A DNA stretch of 40,489 nt from Eubacterium sp. TM05-53 (lineage in GTDB: Bacteria > Bacillota_I > Bacilli_A > Erysipelotrichales > Erysipelotrichaceae), in NCBI RefSeq assembly GCF_003436425.1, contig NZ_QSPK01000016.1, positions 1-40,489 on the forward strand, in the 5' to 3' direction. Below, piece after piece: positions 16,309 to 25,095 of the stretch; within the stretch, counting starts at the first letter, position 1; the number at the start of each line of letters is the position of its first letter. The notes under the pieces were generated by a model. That model made no database searches. It was not told where the DNA came from and was given only the letters and a program-made list of their open reading frames with translations. The position numbers and the translations under genes were made by a program.

Positions 16309-16971
16309 ATGTGTATGAACAAGAAAGATAGTATGCGGTATGTTTATCCACTTTGTTTTGGTGAAGAAGTAGGAAACTGTATCACACATGGAGTTATGGC
16401 ACTTTTGATTCTATTTGCACTTCCATACTATAGTGTTCGTGCTTATTTACAAGGCGGAGTAATCAAAACACTTGGAACAGCAGTATTCTTGATTTGTCTG
16501 CTCTTTATGTTTACAGGGTCTTGTCTTTACCACAGCATGCCGCATGAAACAACACACAAATATGTATTTAGAAAATTAGATCACATCATGATCTTATTGG
16601 CTATTGCAGGAACGTATACGCCCATTTGTCTAAATCTTATGAACAACTGGAAAGGATATACAATTTTAGCTATCGAATGGGTTATGGTAATTGCTGGAAT
16701 CTTATTGAAATCGATTGCGACGAAAAGTTATCCTAAACTTTCAATGGTAATCTATATGGTCATGGGTTGGTTAGCTATCTTTATTTTGCCAACATTAATT
16801 AAAGAAACACGACCAATCTTCATTATTCTGATTGCCTTAGGTGGTGTCATGTATACCATTGGTACTTTCTTTTATTCAAAGCCCCAAAAAAGATACTTCC
16901 ATTTTGTATGGCATATCTTCATCATTTTAGCTAGTATTTGCCACTTGATAGCCATTCTGTATTTTATCTAA
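16309..16971 (+). CDS. Hemolysin III family membrane protein
   Basis: A 220-residue integral membrane protein of the hemolysin III / PAQR-like family with seven predicted hydrophobic segments. The conserved metal-site residues of the family are visible: NCITHG in the first helix, LYHSMPH after the third, FRKLDHIMILLAIAGTYTPICL, and the C-terminal WHIFIILASICHL. Despite the family name, haemolytic activity is proven for few members; others are linked to membrane fluidity or lipid homeostasis. It is the only core gene on the + strand and is divergent from smc. There is no ribosome binding site before ATG 16309 or the in-frame ATG 16315, and the -10 box lies so close that the mRNA is probably leaderless. 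Confidence 0.9.
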   Translation: MCMNKKDSMRYVYPLCFGEEVGNCITHGVMALLILFALPYYSVRAYLQGGVIKTLGTAVFLICLLFMFTGSCLYHSMPHETTHKYVFRKLDHIMILLAIAGTYTPICLNLMNNWKGYTILAIEWVMVIAGILLKSIATKSYPKLSMVIYMVMGWLAIFILPTLIKETRPIFIILIALGGVMYTIGTFFYSKPQKRYFHFVWHIFIILASICHLIAILYFI

Positions 16972-17012
16972 AAAGAAAAACCTATATTGTAAAATATAGG
17001 TCCTTTTTTTTT
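16972..17012. terminator. Bidirectional terminator between hemolysin III and rseP
   Basis: CCTATATT at 16981-16988 pairs with AATATAGG at 16993-17000 around GTAA. T9 follows on the + strand and an A-rich run (AAAAGAAAAA) precedes it, so it can stop both converging genes. Confidence 0.85.
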
Positions 17013-18084
17013 AAAACAATCGAACAATATCATTATATGTTGCATAAATAAAGAGTATCATTAATAATACAAAACTGGCCATAATGATATTTTCTACAAC
17101 TTTCGTAGAAACTTTTCGTCCAATTAATTTTTCAATCAACAAAATCAATATTCTTCCACCATCTAATGCTGGAATAGGAATGGCATTAAAGATTCCAATG
17201 TTCAATGAAATCATCGCAAACAAACTAAAATACATGTCCAATCCATATTGTACAGATTTACTAGTGACATTTAAAATGCCAACAGGACCCGATAAGTTTT
17301 CTAATCCCTGTCCATGAATGATCATGTTCAAAGATTTAAATATAGTTGTTGCACTATCCCAAGTATTTTGGCAACCAACCCATAAAGATTGATACCAAGG
17401 AATCTTTTTCGCATACGCAATTGCCTTATAGCCAAGTGTATAGCCTTCCATATCTTTATCATAGGATGGAGTTAGTGTAGTTTCAAAAGTTGTGCCATCG
17501 CGCTTTACAGTTAATGTCAATGTATCATGATGATATTGAATAAACTCTAAAATCTCATATTGTGTTTTAGGTTGAATACTTTTTCCATCTTCACTTTGAA
17601 CTTTGACGATGCGATCCTCTGTTTCTAGGCCTGCTTTTTGTGCCACAGAATCCTCTTCAACTACATAAACAACAGGTTTTGCCTCTTCTACTACATAGCC
17701 CTGAGCTAATGCCACACCCATATATATGATCCATGCCAATAAAATATTCATCACAATACCAGCAATCATGATGCAGACTTGTTTCCATCTTTCAATTCCG
17801 TTCAAGCGTCTATTTTCTGGAACATCCTTTAACCAGCTGTCTTCTTCACTTTGTGAGCCATCTTCTTCGCCAGCCATCATTACATAGCCTCCAAATGGTA
17901 TGGCACGAATGGAAAAAGCAGTTTCTTTTCCTTGTTTTTGATAAAGACAGGGTCCCATACCAATAGAGAATTCTTTACAGTAAACCCCGAAATGCTTTGC
18001 GACTAAAAAATGCCCTAACTCATGTAAAATGACTATCACACTTAACATCACGACAAAGGCAATTATACCAATAATAAAATCCAT
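17011..18084 (-). CDS. rseP: Site-2 membrane metalloprotease RseP/RasP
   Basis: Intramembrane zinc protease that cuts anti-sigma factors and leftover signal peptides within the membrane. The 357 residues have the zinc motif HELGHF in the first membrane segment, GGYVMMAGEEDG in the loop, a PDZ domain at about 130-230 (YVVEEDSVAQKAGLETEDRIVKV), and the second catalytic motif NAIPIPALDGGRI before the last membrane segments. It follows cdsA, whose stop overlaps its ribosome binding site (TAAGGGGG). In many Firmicutes dxr lies between cdsA and rseP and proS and polC follow; here dxr is missing from that slot and the unit ends after rseP. Confidence 0.95.
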   Translation of the reverse strand: MDFIIGIIAFVVMLSVIVILHELGHFLVAKHFGVYCKEFSIGMGPCLYQKQGKETAFSIRAIPFGGYVMMAGEEDGSQSEEDSWLKDVPENRRLNGIERWKQVCIMIAGIVMNILLAWIIYMGVALAQGYVVEEAKPVVYVVEEDSVAQKAGLETEDRIVKVQSEDGKSIQPKTQYEILEFIQYHHDTLTLTVKRDGTTFETTLTPSYDKDMEGYTLGYKAIAYAKKIPWYQSLWVGCQNTWDSATTIFKSLNMIIHGQGLENLSGPVGILNVTSKSVQYGLDMYFSLFAMISLNIGIFNAIPIPALDGGRILILLIEKLIGRKVSTKVVENIIMASFVLLMILFIYATYNDIVRLF

Positions 18085-18095
18085 TCAAATCCCCC

Positions 18096-18863
18096 TTAGA
18101 GAATGATTGTATATAAAACACTAAATACCATAATATTTAATAATAGTGAATCTACACGATCTAAAACACCACCATGTCCTGGTAAAAGATTAGAGAAGTC
18201 TTTTACGGCAAAATGACGTTTAATAGCACTAAAACACAAATCCCCAAGTTCTGCAGTAGCTGGACATACTAAACATAAGAATGTATTTAAAACTGGGTTT
18301 AGGTTTGATACATAGCTAAAGCTAACCGCAAAACTTAATACAAAACCAAATATAATTCCTCCTACAAAACCTTCCCAACTCTTTTTAGGTGAGATTCTAG
18401 GATTCATTTTGTGCTTTCCAATAGCTCGACCCACAAAATAGGCTCCTGTATCACTTCCGTATGTAGCAAAAACAATCGTCCATAGATACTGATGTACGTT
18501 TGCGATTTGTCCTACTGCATGATATACAAGTGAGAAAATTGTAACGTATGAAATACATACAAAGGCATCTGTAATCGAGAAGTTTTCAACAAAAACAACA
18601 AGACTCCATAAAAACACAACAATCAGTGTCACAATAACAAAAAAGTATTTATCAGGTAAAACTCTTGTCAAAATTACGGCTAAAGCACTGAGTGGAAGAA
18701 CATATTTAGGCCAGCTTTTAAAATCTGGCTGAATATGCATCCATTCATATGCTCCTGCACAAACAATAAATAAGGCAAGAGCTTCTAACCAATATCCTCC
18801 TAAAGCTACTGGAAGTGCCACAACAAGAATGATACCAATAGCGGTAATTATTCTTTGTTTCAT
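18096..18863 (-). CDS. cdsA: Phosphatidate cytidylyltransferase CdsA
   Basis: Membrane enzyme that makes CDP-diacylglycerol from phosphatidate and CTP, the precursor of all phospholipids. The 255 residues contain about seven to eight membrane segments, SPKKSWEGFVGG, and the family signature SAIKRHFAVKDFSNLLPGHGG followed by VLDRVDS near the C-terminus. The start at 18863 overlaps the uppS stop as ATGA; a longer upstream reading in this frame would only cover uppS sequence and is rejected. Confidence 0.96.
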   Translation of the reverse strand: MKQRIITAIGIILVVALPVALGGYWLEALALFIVCAGAYEWMHIQPDFKSWPKYVLPLSALAVILTRVLPDKYFFVIVTLIVVFLWSLVVFVENFSITDAFVCISYVTIFSLVYHAVGQIANVHQYLWTIVFATYGSDTGAYFVGRAIGKHKMNPRISPKKSWEGFVGGIIFGFVLSFAVSFSYVSNLNPVLNTFLCLVCPATAELGDLCFSAIKRHFAVKDFSNLLPGHGGVLDRVDSLLLNIMVFSVLYTIIL

Positions 18864-19552
18864 GAAGTTAAGCCTCCAAATCTGCGATCTCTTGATGCAA
18901 ATTCGTCTAGGCAATCTTTTAATGCTTTTTCATCAAAATCAGGCCATGCGACTGGTGTAAAAATCAATTCCGCATACGCAAGCTGCCACAATAAATAATT
19001 AGAAATACGAAGTTCTCCACTTGTACGAATCATCAAATCAATGTCTTCTGGTACAAATAAATATTTTGAGAACTCTTCTTCCGTTAAATTGTTTTCACGT
19101 TTGCCTTGAGCAACCTCATCTGCATATTTTTTCATACCGAGTAACATTTCTCTTCGCGAACCATAATTAATCGCTAAACATAATTCTAAGCCAGTGTTAT
19201 CCTTAGTCATATTTACAGCTCTGTTGATAACATCTTGTGTTGCTTGTGGGAATTTTTCTAATTCACCGGCAAAAGTTACACGAATGTTCTTTTCCATCAA
19301 TTCATTAATAAATTTATTAAAGAATAGTCCTGGTAATTTACATAAATAGGAAACTTCATCTTCTGGTCTTTTCCAGTTTTCTGTTGAAAAAGCATATAGA
19401 ATCAATTTTTGAATTCCCATATCTTGTGCAGCTAAGGCCACAGTACGAATTGTATCCGCACCCTTTTTGTGTCCTGCCGTTCTTGGTAAGCCTCTTTTTT
19501 TGGCCCAACGACCATTACCATCCATAATTATAGCTACTGTTTTTGGTGCCAT
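18860..19552 (-). CDS. uppS: Undecaprenyl diphosphate synthase UppS
   Basis: Cis-prenyltransferase that builds the C55 lipid carrier for peptidoglycan and other wall polymers. The 230 residues show region I (VAIIMDGNGRWAKKRG, with the catalytic Asp), AGHKKGADTIR, LYAFSTENWKRP, and the C-terminal DLMIRTSGELRISNYLLWQLAYAELIF. ATG 19552 follows AAGGAGG by five bases; the upstream extension would read through a terminator hairpin. Its stop overlaps the cdsA start (ATGA). Confidence 0.96.
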   Translation of the reverse strand: MAPKTVAIIMDGNGRWAKKRGLPRTAGHKKGADTIRTVALAAQDMGIQKLILYAFSTENWKRPEDEVSYLCKLPGLFFNKFINELMEKNIRVTFAGELEKFPQATQDVINRAVNMTKDNTGLELCLAINYGSRREMLLGMKKYADEVAQGKRENNLTEEEFSKYLFVPEDIDLMIRTSGELRISNYLLWQLAYAELIFTPVAWPDFDEKALKDCLDEFASRDRRFGGLTS

Positions 19553-19567
19553 AAAAACCTCCTTTTT

Positions 19568-19594
19568 AAAAAAGTCCAAATCAAGTTTGGACTT
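19568..19594 (-). terminator. Hairpin terminator between frr and uppS
   Basis: AAGTCCAAA at 19572-19580 and TTTGGACTT at 19586-19594 form a nine-base-pair stem followed on the - strand by TTTTTT. It overlaps the frr stop codon. Because no clear uppS promoter follows within the short gap, it may be a partial terminator that lowers uppS-cdsA-rseP expression relative to pyrH-frr. Confidence 0.7.
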
Positions 19595-20138
19595 AGACAT
19601 TTAATATTTCTTTTTTCTTTGCTTCACAAATTGAATCAACATCTTTAATGTATTTGTCTGTTAATTTTTGTGATTCTTCTAATGTTTGTTTTTGTTCGTC
19701 TTCAGGAAGTTCTTTATCCTTTTTGATAGCATCGTTCGCATCACGACGTACGTTACGAATCGCAATCTTAGCTTCTTCACCATACTTTTGTGCATCTTTA
19801 GCTAATTCTTTACGACGATCTTCCGTTAATTGAGGAACTAAAATACGAATTACGTCTGCTTCTGCTTGAGGATTCAATCCTAAGTTAGCAGCTTGAATTG
19901 CATGTGCAATATCTTTAATAATTGAACGATCATAAGGTTTAATAACTAGTTGTGTACCTTCAACAACAGAAATCTGAGCCATCTGATTGATTGGTGTCAT
20001 TGCTCCATAATATTCAACTTGTACACGTTCTAACATTTGTCCGCTAGCACGTCCAGTACGGATTTGACGAAGGTTTGATTCTAAATTATCAATAACGCCC
20101 ATCATTTTTTCTTCTGCATTTAATAAAATATCACTCAT
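19593..20138 (-). CDS. frr: Ribosome recycling factor
   Basis: Acts with EF-G to split post-termination ribosomes. The 181 residues have normal length and motifs: NLRQIRTGRASGQMLERVQVEYYG, LVIKPYDRSIIKDIAHAIQAANLGLNPQ, and PQLTEDRRKELAK. Its Shine-Dalgarno site overlaps the pyrH stop (TAAGGAG). A terminator hairpin overlaps its own stop codon. Confidence 0.97.
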   Translation of the reverse strand: MSDILLNAEEKMMGVIDNLESNLRQIRTGRASGQMLERVQVEYYGAMTPINQMAQISVVEGTQLVIKPYDRSIIKDIAHAIQAANLGLNPQAEADVIRILVPQLTEDRRKELAKDAQKYGEEAKIAIRNVRRDANDAIKKDKELPEDEQKQTLEESQKLTDKYIKDVDSICEAKKKEILNV

Positions 20139-20149
20139 TTTAATTCTCC

Positions 20150-20860
20150 TTATTTCTTTTTAGTGATTGTAGTACCGTTCACTTCACGGCGAACTGCTTT
20201 GACAATATTACCAGGTTCATTCATATTGAATACAACTAAATCAATATCATTATCCATGCACATACTAATAGCTGTTGAGTCCATAACTTGTAAGCCTTCG
20301 TTTAATACGTCCATATAATTTAGTGTATCGTATTTCTTAGCATTTGGATTTTTCTTTGGATCTGAATCATAAACTCCATCAACACCATTTTTAGCCATTA
20401 AGATAACATCTGCATTAATTTCAGATGCACGTAATGCTGCCGTTGTATCTGTTGAGAAGTATGGAGAACCTGTACCAGCTCCAAAAATAACGATTCTGCC
20501 TTTTTCCAAGTGACGTAATGCACGTCTTAAAATGAATGGTTCAGCAACCTTTTGCATTTCAACAGCTGTCTGTACTCGTGTTTGCACACCTTCTTGTTCC
20601 AAAGCATTTTGAACAGCTAAGGCGTTGATTACTGTACCTAACATACCCATATAATCAGCTTGAGCACGGTTCATTCCCATTTCAGCCATCATTTTACCAC
20701 GAATGAAGTTGCCACCTCCGACAACAATTGCTAATTCTACCCCTAATTTTTGTACTTCTTTTAACTCTTTTGCCAATCTTTTTAAGATTTCTGGATCAAA
20801 AGCAGCTTCAGGGCTCGATAAAGCTTCGCCACTTAATTTTAATAAAACACGTTTATACAT
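20150..20860 (-). CDS. pyrH: UMP kinase PyrH
   Basis: Phosphorylates UMP to UDP with ATP; the bacterial enzyme is a hexamer of the amino-acid kinase fold. The 236 residues contain LLKLSGEAL at the start, [12 protein letters not shown], the [15 protein letters not shown] region, [24 protein letters not shown] and [17 protein letters not shown] 20860 follows AAGGAG by nine bases; the longer in-frame start at 20899 has no site and lies in the promoter region. It precedes frr in a two-gene unit after the tsf terminator. Confidence 0.96.
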   Translation of the reverse strand: MYKRVLLKLSGEALSSPEAAFDPEILKRLAKELKEVQKLGVELAIVVGGGNFIRGKMMAEMGMNRAQADYMGMLGTVINALAVQNALEQEGVQTRVQTAVEMQKVAEPFILRRALRHLEKGRIVIFGAGTGSPYFSTDTTAALRASEINADVILMAKNGVDGVYDSDPKKNPNAKKYDTLNYMDVLNEGLQVMDSTAISMCMDNDIDLVVFNMNEPGNIVKAVRREVNGTTITKKK

Positions 20861-20880
20861 AATATTGCTCCTTATTGAAT

Positions 20881-20912
20881 TGTCACAACAATTATACACT
20901 ATATTGTGTCAT
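20881..20912 (-). promoter_or_regulatory. Putative pyrH promoter inside an inverted repeat
   Basis: TATAAT on the - strand (20891-20896) would start transcription about 24 bases before pyrH. It lies inside an imperfect inverted repeat: TGTCACAA at 20881-20888 and TTGTGTCA at 20904-20911. No strong -35 is visible. The repeat might be an operator. Confidence 0.4.
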
Positions 20913-20913
20913 T

Positions 20914-20946
20914 TAAAAAGAAAAACCCTTGGAAATTCCAAGGGTT
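20914..20946 (-). terminator. Terminator of rpsB-tsf
   Basis: AACCCTTGG at 20924-20932 pairs with CCAAGGGTT at 20938-20946 around AAATT; TTTTCTTTTT follows on the - strand. It closes the rpsB-tsf unit 16 bases after the tsf stop. Confidence 0.85.
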
Positions 20947-20962
20947 AGAAGTAAAAGTTAAA

Positions 20963-21853
20963 TTACTTAGCCATTTGAGCAGCAACTTCTTCAGCAAAGT
21001 TTTCTTCGCGTTTTTCGATACCTTCACCAGTTTGGAAACGTACGAAAGTTACTACTTCAGCCTTGTTGTCTTTCAAGAATTGAGAAACCTTAGTTTTAGG
21101 TTCTAAGAAATATTCTTGATCTAATAAGCATTGGTCTTTAAAGTGTTTGTCAACTTTTCCTTTTAAGATTCCTTCCAATACTTTTTCTGGCTTTTTAGCC
21201 ATGTTAGGATCAGCCTTCATCATTTGTAATTGAAGTTCACGCTCGTGTTCAACTTCTTCACCTGGTACTTCAGCTTGAGATACATATTTTGGAGCCATAC
21301 TAGCAACTTGCATTGCTAAGTTTTTAGCTACAGTAGCATCTTGAGTTCCTTTAACAACTACAACAGCAGAAATTGATCCACCCATGTGCATGTATGAACC
21401 AAAGATTTCATCATCTGCTTTTTCAACAACAGCAACACGACGGAAAGAAATTTTTTCTCCGATAGTAGCTGTAGCATTGATGATTAAATCATTGATAGTT
21501 CCTTCAGCAGTTTGAACATTTAAAGCTTCTTCAGTTGTAGCAGGTTTGTTTGCAAGAATTGCTTCTTGTAAAGTATCCATTAAGCCTAAGAATTGTTCGT
21601 TCTTACTTACGAAGTCTGTTTCTGAGTTAACTTCGAATAATACAGCAGTGTTTCCACTAACAGCAACACGAGTTAAACCTTCAGCAGCGATACGTCCTTC
21701 TTTTTTAGCAGATTTTGCGATTCCTTTTTCACGTAACCAGTCAACAGCTTTTGCAATGTCACCTTCACATTCAGTTAAGGCTTTTTTGCAATCCATCATA
21801 CCAGCACCTGTTTTTTCACGTAATTCTTTTACTTGAGCAGCAGTGATAGCCAT
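20963..21853 (-). CDS. tsf: Elongation factor Ts
   Basis: Nucleotide exchange factor that reloads EF-Tu with GTP. The 296 residues start with the UBA-like segment AAQVKELREKTGAGMMDCKKAL, followed by SETDFVSKNEQF and the core contacting EF-Tu; the coiled-coil region and C-terminal FVRFQTGEGIEKREENFAEEV are normal. ATG 21853 follows AGGAGG. Second gene of rpsB-tsf. Confidence 0.97.
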   Translation of the reverse strand: MAITAAQVKELREKTGAGMMDCKKALTECEGDIAKAVDWLREKGIAKSAKKEGRIAAEGLTRVAVSGNTAVLFEVNSETDFVSKNEQFLGLMDTLQEAILANKPATTEEALNVQTAEGTINDLIINATATIGEKISFRRVAVVEKADDEIFGSYMHMGGSISAVVVVKGTQDATVAKNLAMQVASMAPKYVSQAEVPGEEVEHERELQLQMMKADPNMAKKPEKVLEGILKGKVDKHFKDQCLLDQEYFLEPKTKVSQFLKDNKAEVVTFVRFQTGEGIEKREENFAEEVAAQMAK

Positions 21854-21878
21854 TTTAGCATCCTCCTATATTTTTTGA

Positions 21879-22784
21879 TTATTCAGCAGCTTTTGCTTCT
21901 TCAGCTTTTGCAGCTGGTTTTACGTCATCATTTTTCTTGTTGAAAGGACGACGATTTTTACGTTCGAAGTTACGTTTTCTACGTTCTTCATTTCTTTGAC
22001 GACGACGACGTTCGTTTTCAGCGATTTGTGCTTCAACGTTTTTGATTACGTCTTCCATAGTTACATCATCTTCAGTTTCATCTAAGTAAGCCATTTCTAA
22101 TAGACCACCCTTAGCATCAACGATAGCGTCTGCTAAGATTGTTGTAACTAATTTGATTGAGCGAACTGCATCATCATTAGAAGCGATTGCATAATCAGCA
22201 TCTTCTGGATCACAGTTTGTATCTAACATAGCGAATACAGGGATTCCTAATTTTTTAGCTTCAGCGATAGCATTGTGTTCTTCTTTTGGATCAATAACAA
22301 CTAATGCATCTGGAAGTTTCTTCATTTCTTTGATTCCACCTAAAGAACCTTCCAATTTAGCTTTTTCTTTACGTAAGTTAGCTTGTTCTTTCTTAGTGTA
22401 AACTTCGATTTTTCCGCTAGCTTCCATTTCTTCGATTTCAACTAAACGTTTAATACGTTTTTGGATTGTACGGAAGTTTGTTAATAAACCACCTAACCAA
22501 CGTTTGTTAACGTAGAAAGATCCTGAACGTAAAGCTTGTTCTTCAACAACTTCTGCAGCTTGTTTCTTTGTTCCTACGAACAATACTTTTCCTCCACGTT
22601 CGCTAATTGCTTTTAATTCATTGTAAGCAGCTTCGATTTGTGCTTGAGTTTGGTTTAAATCTACGATATAAACCCCGTTACGACTTGTGTAGATGAATGG
22701 TTTCATCTTTGGGTTCCAACGGCGAGTCTGGTGACCAAAGTGAACACCGTTCTCTAGCATTTTCTTCATTGATACGATTGACAT
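21879..22784 (-). CDS. rpsB: 30S ribosomal protein S2
   Basis: Small-subunit protein that binds S1 or mRNA-proximal sites on the 30S head. The 301 residues begin [27 protein letters not shown], with [12 protein letters not shown] and [17 protein letters not shown] in the core. Compared with the usual 230-260 residues it carries a long C-terminal tail rich in Arg, Lys, Glu and Ala (about residues 255-301), as in several relatives. The start at 22784 fits the conserved N-terminus; a longer in-frame start at 22853 would be in the leader and is rejected. A consensus promoter and a structured leader precede it. Confidence 0.96.
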   Translation of the reverse strand: MSIVSMKKMLENGVHFGHQTRRWNPKMKPFIYTSRNGVYIVDLNQTQAQIEAAYNELKAISERGGKVLFVGTKKQAAEVVEEQALRSGSFYVNKRWLGGLLTNFRTIQKRIKRLVEIEEMEASGKIEVYTKKEQANLRKEKAKLEGSLGGIKEMKKLPDALVVIDPKEEHNAIAEAKKLGIPVFAMLDTNCDPEDADYAIASNDDAVRSIKLVTTILADAIVDAKGGLLEMAYLDETEDDVTMEDVIKNVEAQIAENERRRRQRNEERRKRNFERKNRRPFNKKNDDVKPAAKAEEAKAAE

Positions 22785-22889
22785 AATAGTCCTACCTTTC
22801 CGTTTCTCCTCCATCATTTCAGACGCATGCAACACTGATGTGCACGGGCACACGAATCCATGATGTGTGTAATAAGCGCAATCACGCGC
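22785..22889 (-). promoter_or_regulatory. Long structured leader of rpsB
   Basis: About 105 untranslated bases lie between the predicted start of transcription and rpsB. They can fold into successive hairpins: GCGC...GCGC right at the 5' end, and ACACA...TGTGT around CATCATGGATTC. S2 mRNA leaders are autoregulatory in some bacteria; whether this one is, is inference. Confidence 0.4.
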
Positions 22890-22895
22890 TTTTAC

Positions 22896-22924
22896 ATTAT
22901 AGCAATAACCTTTTTAACTTGCAA
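22896..22924 (-). promoter_or_regulatory. Promoter of rpsB-tsf
   Basis: TTGCAA (22919-22924), a 17-base spacer and a perfect TATAAT (22896-22901) on the - strand; the best promoter in the window. It lies between the xerC stop and the rpsB leader. Confidence 0.8.
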
Positions 22925-22928
22925 GATA

Positions 22929-23804
22929 TTATTTTTCAAAAGGATGCGCTTTTTTATAAGCCTTCACTAACTGTGCTGTAGTCACATGTGTATAAATTTG
23001 TGTTGTGGATAAAGATGAATGTCCTAGTAACTCTTGAACAACACGAATATCCGCTCCATTATCCAATAAATGTGTCGCAAAACTATGTCTTAACATATGT
23101 GGATGCAATTTCATATGCATTCCAATCGCTTTAGCATGTTTGTCCATTAAATACTGAATACCACGAGAAGTTAGTTGTTTACCTCTTAAGTTCACAAATA
23201 CATGATCATCCACTGCATATTTTGACCAAAAACTATTTTTATATTCCAACAATTCTTTTTCAAAGCCTTGATAAAAAGGTACGATACGATCTTTATCCCC
23301 TTTACCTCGAATATGCACGATTCGATTGTTTAAATCAATTTGACTCCAGACCAGCTCAACACATTCACTTACACGCAATCCACATGCATACATCATCGTA
23401 AATAATATGCGATCACGGTATTGATCTTCTTTACTATCTTCATAAGAATTTAAAAATCCCTGAATTTCTTCTACAAATAAAAAATCTGGAATTTGTTTTG
23501 ACTTCTTTGGTGTTTGAATCCCCAATAAAGGATTTTCATTGATTCCCATATATTCTGCCAAATACGCATAGAAAGAGCGATATACGCTCATTTTGCGTGC
23601 AATCGAACTTGATTTTAAATGATCCAATGTGGCTAGATAATTCATAAAAGTCAATCTATCACACGATTCAAAAGAATCAATAGATTGACTTAATAAATAT
23701 TCCTTATATTGGTTCAAATCATGTTTGTACGATTCGATAGTTTTATCAGATTGCGTATTCTTACGATATATATATTTTAGAAAACGATCAATCAACTCAT
23801 CCAT
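22929..23804 (-). CDS. xerC: Tyrosine recombinase XerC
   Basis: Site-specific recombinase that with XerD resolves chromosome dimers at dif. The 291 residues have an N-terminal SAM-like core-binding domain (to about residue 95) and a catalytic domain with the full set of residues: R144 in CGLRVSE, K168 in RGKGDKDR, H236 and R239 in [13 protein letters not shown]262 in GHSS and the nucleophile Y271 in QIYTHV. The start at 23804 overlaps the end of trmFO by eight bases (ATGGATGA) and has AAGGA upstream. Its place after topA-trmFO argues for XerC rather than a phage integrase. The usual followers hslV, hslU and codY are absent. Confidence 0.93.
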   Translation of the reverse strand: MDELIDRFLKYIYRKNTQSDKTIESYKHDLNQYKEYLLSQSIDSFESCDRLTFMNYLATLDHLKSSSIARKMSVYRSFYAYLAEYMGINENPLLGIQTPKKSKQIPDFLFVEEIQGFLNSYEDSKEDQYRDRILFTMMYACGLRVSECVELVWSQIDLNNRIVHIRGKGDKDRIVPFYQGFEKELLEYKNSFWSKYAVDDHVFVNLRGKQLTSRGIQYLMDKHAKAIGMHMKLHPHMLRHSFATHLLDNGADIRVVQELLGHSSLSTTQIYTHVTTAQLVKAYKKAHPFEK

Positions 23805-25095
23805 TGACTTGTTCCTTGATTTCTTGAATACGCGAAAGCGCCTGGGCAGCAAACTTTTCTTTACGTTCATGCTTCTTACATTTTTCCTTTAAGTGCATTA
23901 TGCCAAAGTTTGCGTTCATTGGCTGGAAGTGTTTTGGATCACAATGCGTAATATAGTATGCTTGTGAACCCATCACGCAAGTATTTCCAAAACAAATTGG
24001 TTCCTTATTCTGCATATACAATGCCATATTGATTCCGGCAATCAATCCAGACGCACAAGATTCAACATAGCCTTCAACTCCCGTTAATTGTCCGGCAAAG
24101 AATAAATCATCACGTTTCTTTGATTGATATGTTTCTTTTAAAACAATTGGACTTGATAAATAAGAATTTCGATGCATAACACCATAACGAGTAATTTTCA
24201 AATTTTCTAATCCAGGAATCAAAGAGAAAACTCTTCTTTGTTCAGGCCAAGTTAAATGTGTCTGGAAACCAACAATATTGTACATACTTGCAGCTACATT
24301 ATCTTGGCGTAACTGAACTACGGCAACTGGATGTGAATCCTTGTCTTTTTCCAACCCTACCGGTTTTAATGGCCCAAATAACATCGTCTTCTTTCCGCGA
24401 CGTGCCATTTCCTCGATTGGCATACAACCTTCAAAATAGGTTTCTTTTTCAAAATCATGCAAATTCACACATTCTGCATGAATCAACGCATCATAGAATG
24501 CTTCAAACTCATCTGCATTCATTGGACAGTTGATATAACTTGCTTCACCTTTATCATAACGAGACTTATAGTAGGCTTTACTAAAATCAATTGAATCCTT
24601 TTCAATAATAGGTGCAGCTGCATCATAGAAATGGAAAGTATCTTCTGCTGTAAAATCGTGTATAGCCTTAGCTAGAGTATCACTTGTCAAAGGTCCTGTT
24701 GCGATAATGCATGGCCCTTCTGGTAAAGCTGTCATTTCTTCATTGACAACTTCAACCAATGGATGATTTTTAATTGTGTCTGTAATATATTGTGAAAATG
24801 TCTCACGATCCACTGCCAACGCACTTCCAGCTGGTACAGCATGCATATCTGCTGATTTCATAATCAATGAATCCATTTGGCGTAATTCTTCTTTTAAAAT
24901 ACCTACCGCATTATTCATCGCATTTGATCGAAGTGAATTCGAACATACAAGTTCCGCAAATCGATCTGTATGAAAGGCTGGACTTTCCTTTTTAGGACGC
25001 ATTTCTATCAATCGAACCGGAATATTTCTTTTTACGAGCTGCCACGTTGCTTCACAACCGGCAAGTCCTGCTCCTACAACCGTAACTTGTTCCAT
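23797..25095 (-). CDS. trmFO: Folate-dependent tRNA m5U54 methyltransferase TrmFO
   Basis: FAD and methylene-tetrahydrofolate dependent enzyme that methylates U54 of tRNA. The 432 residues start with the dinucleotide-binding motif [17 protein letters not shown], and include [18 protein letters not shown], the INCPMN region, and the C-terminal [20 protein letters not shown] of the GidA-like family. Its ATG overlaps the topA stop by one base (TAATG) and its end overlaps xerC. The neighbourhood topA-trmFO-xerC is standard for Firmicutes. Confidence 0.96.
   Translation of the reverse strand: MEQVTVVGAGLAGCEATWQLVKRNIPVRLIEMRPKKESPAFHTDRFAELVCSNSLRSNAMNNAVGILKEELRQMDSLIMKSADMHAVPAGSALAVDRETFSQYITDTIKNHPLVEVVNEEMTALPEGPCIIATGPLTSDTLAKAIHDFTAEDTFHFYDAAAPIIEKDSIDFSKAYYKSRYDKGEASYINCPMNADEFEAFYDALIHAECVNLHDFEKETYFEGCMPIEEMARRGKKTMLFGPLKPVGLEKDKDSHPVAVVQLRQDNVAASMYNIVGFQTHLTWPEQRRVFSLIPGLENLKITRYGVMHRNSYLSSPIVLKETYQSKKRDDLFFAGQLTGVEGYVESCASGLIAGINMALYMQNKEPICFGNTCVMGSQAYYITHCDPKHFQPMNANFGIMHLKEKCKKHERKEKFAAQALSRIQEIKEQVNG

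Noticed and set aside
22929..23804. Phage integrase interpretation of the tyrosine recombinase
   Set aside because: It is coupled to trmFO in the standard topA-trmFO-xerC order, has XerC length, and has no phage genes nearby.
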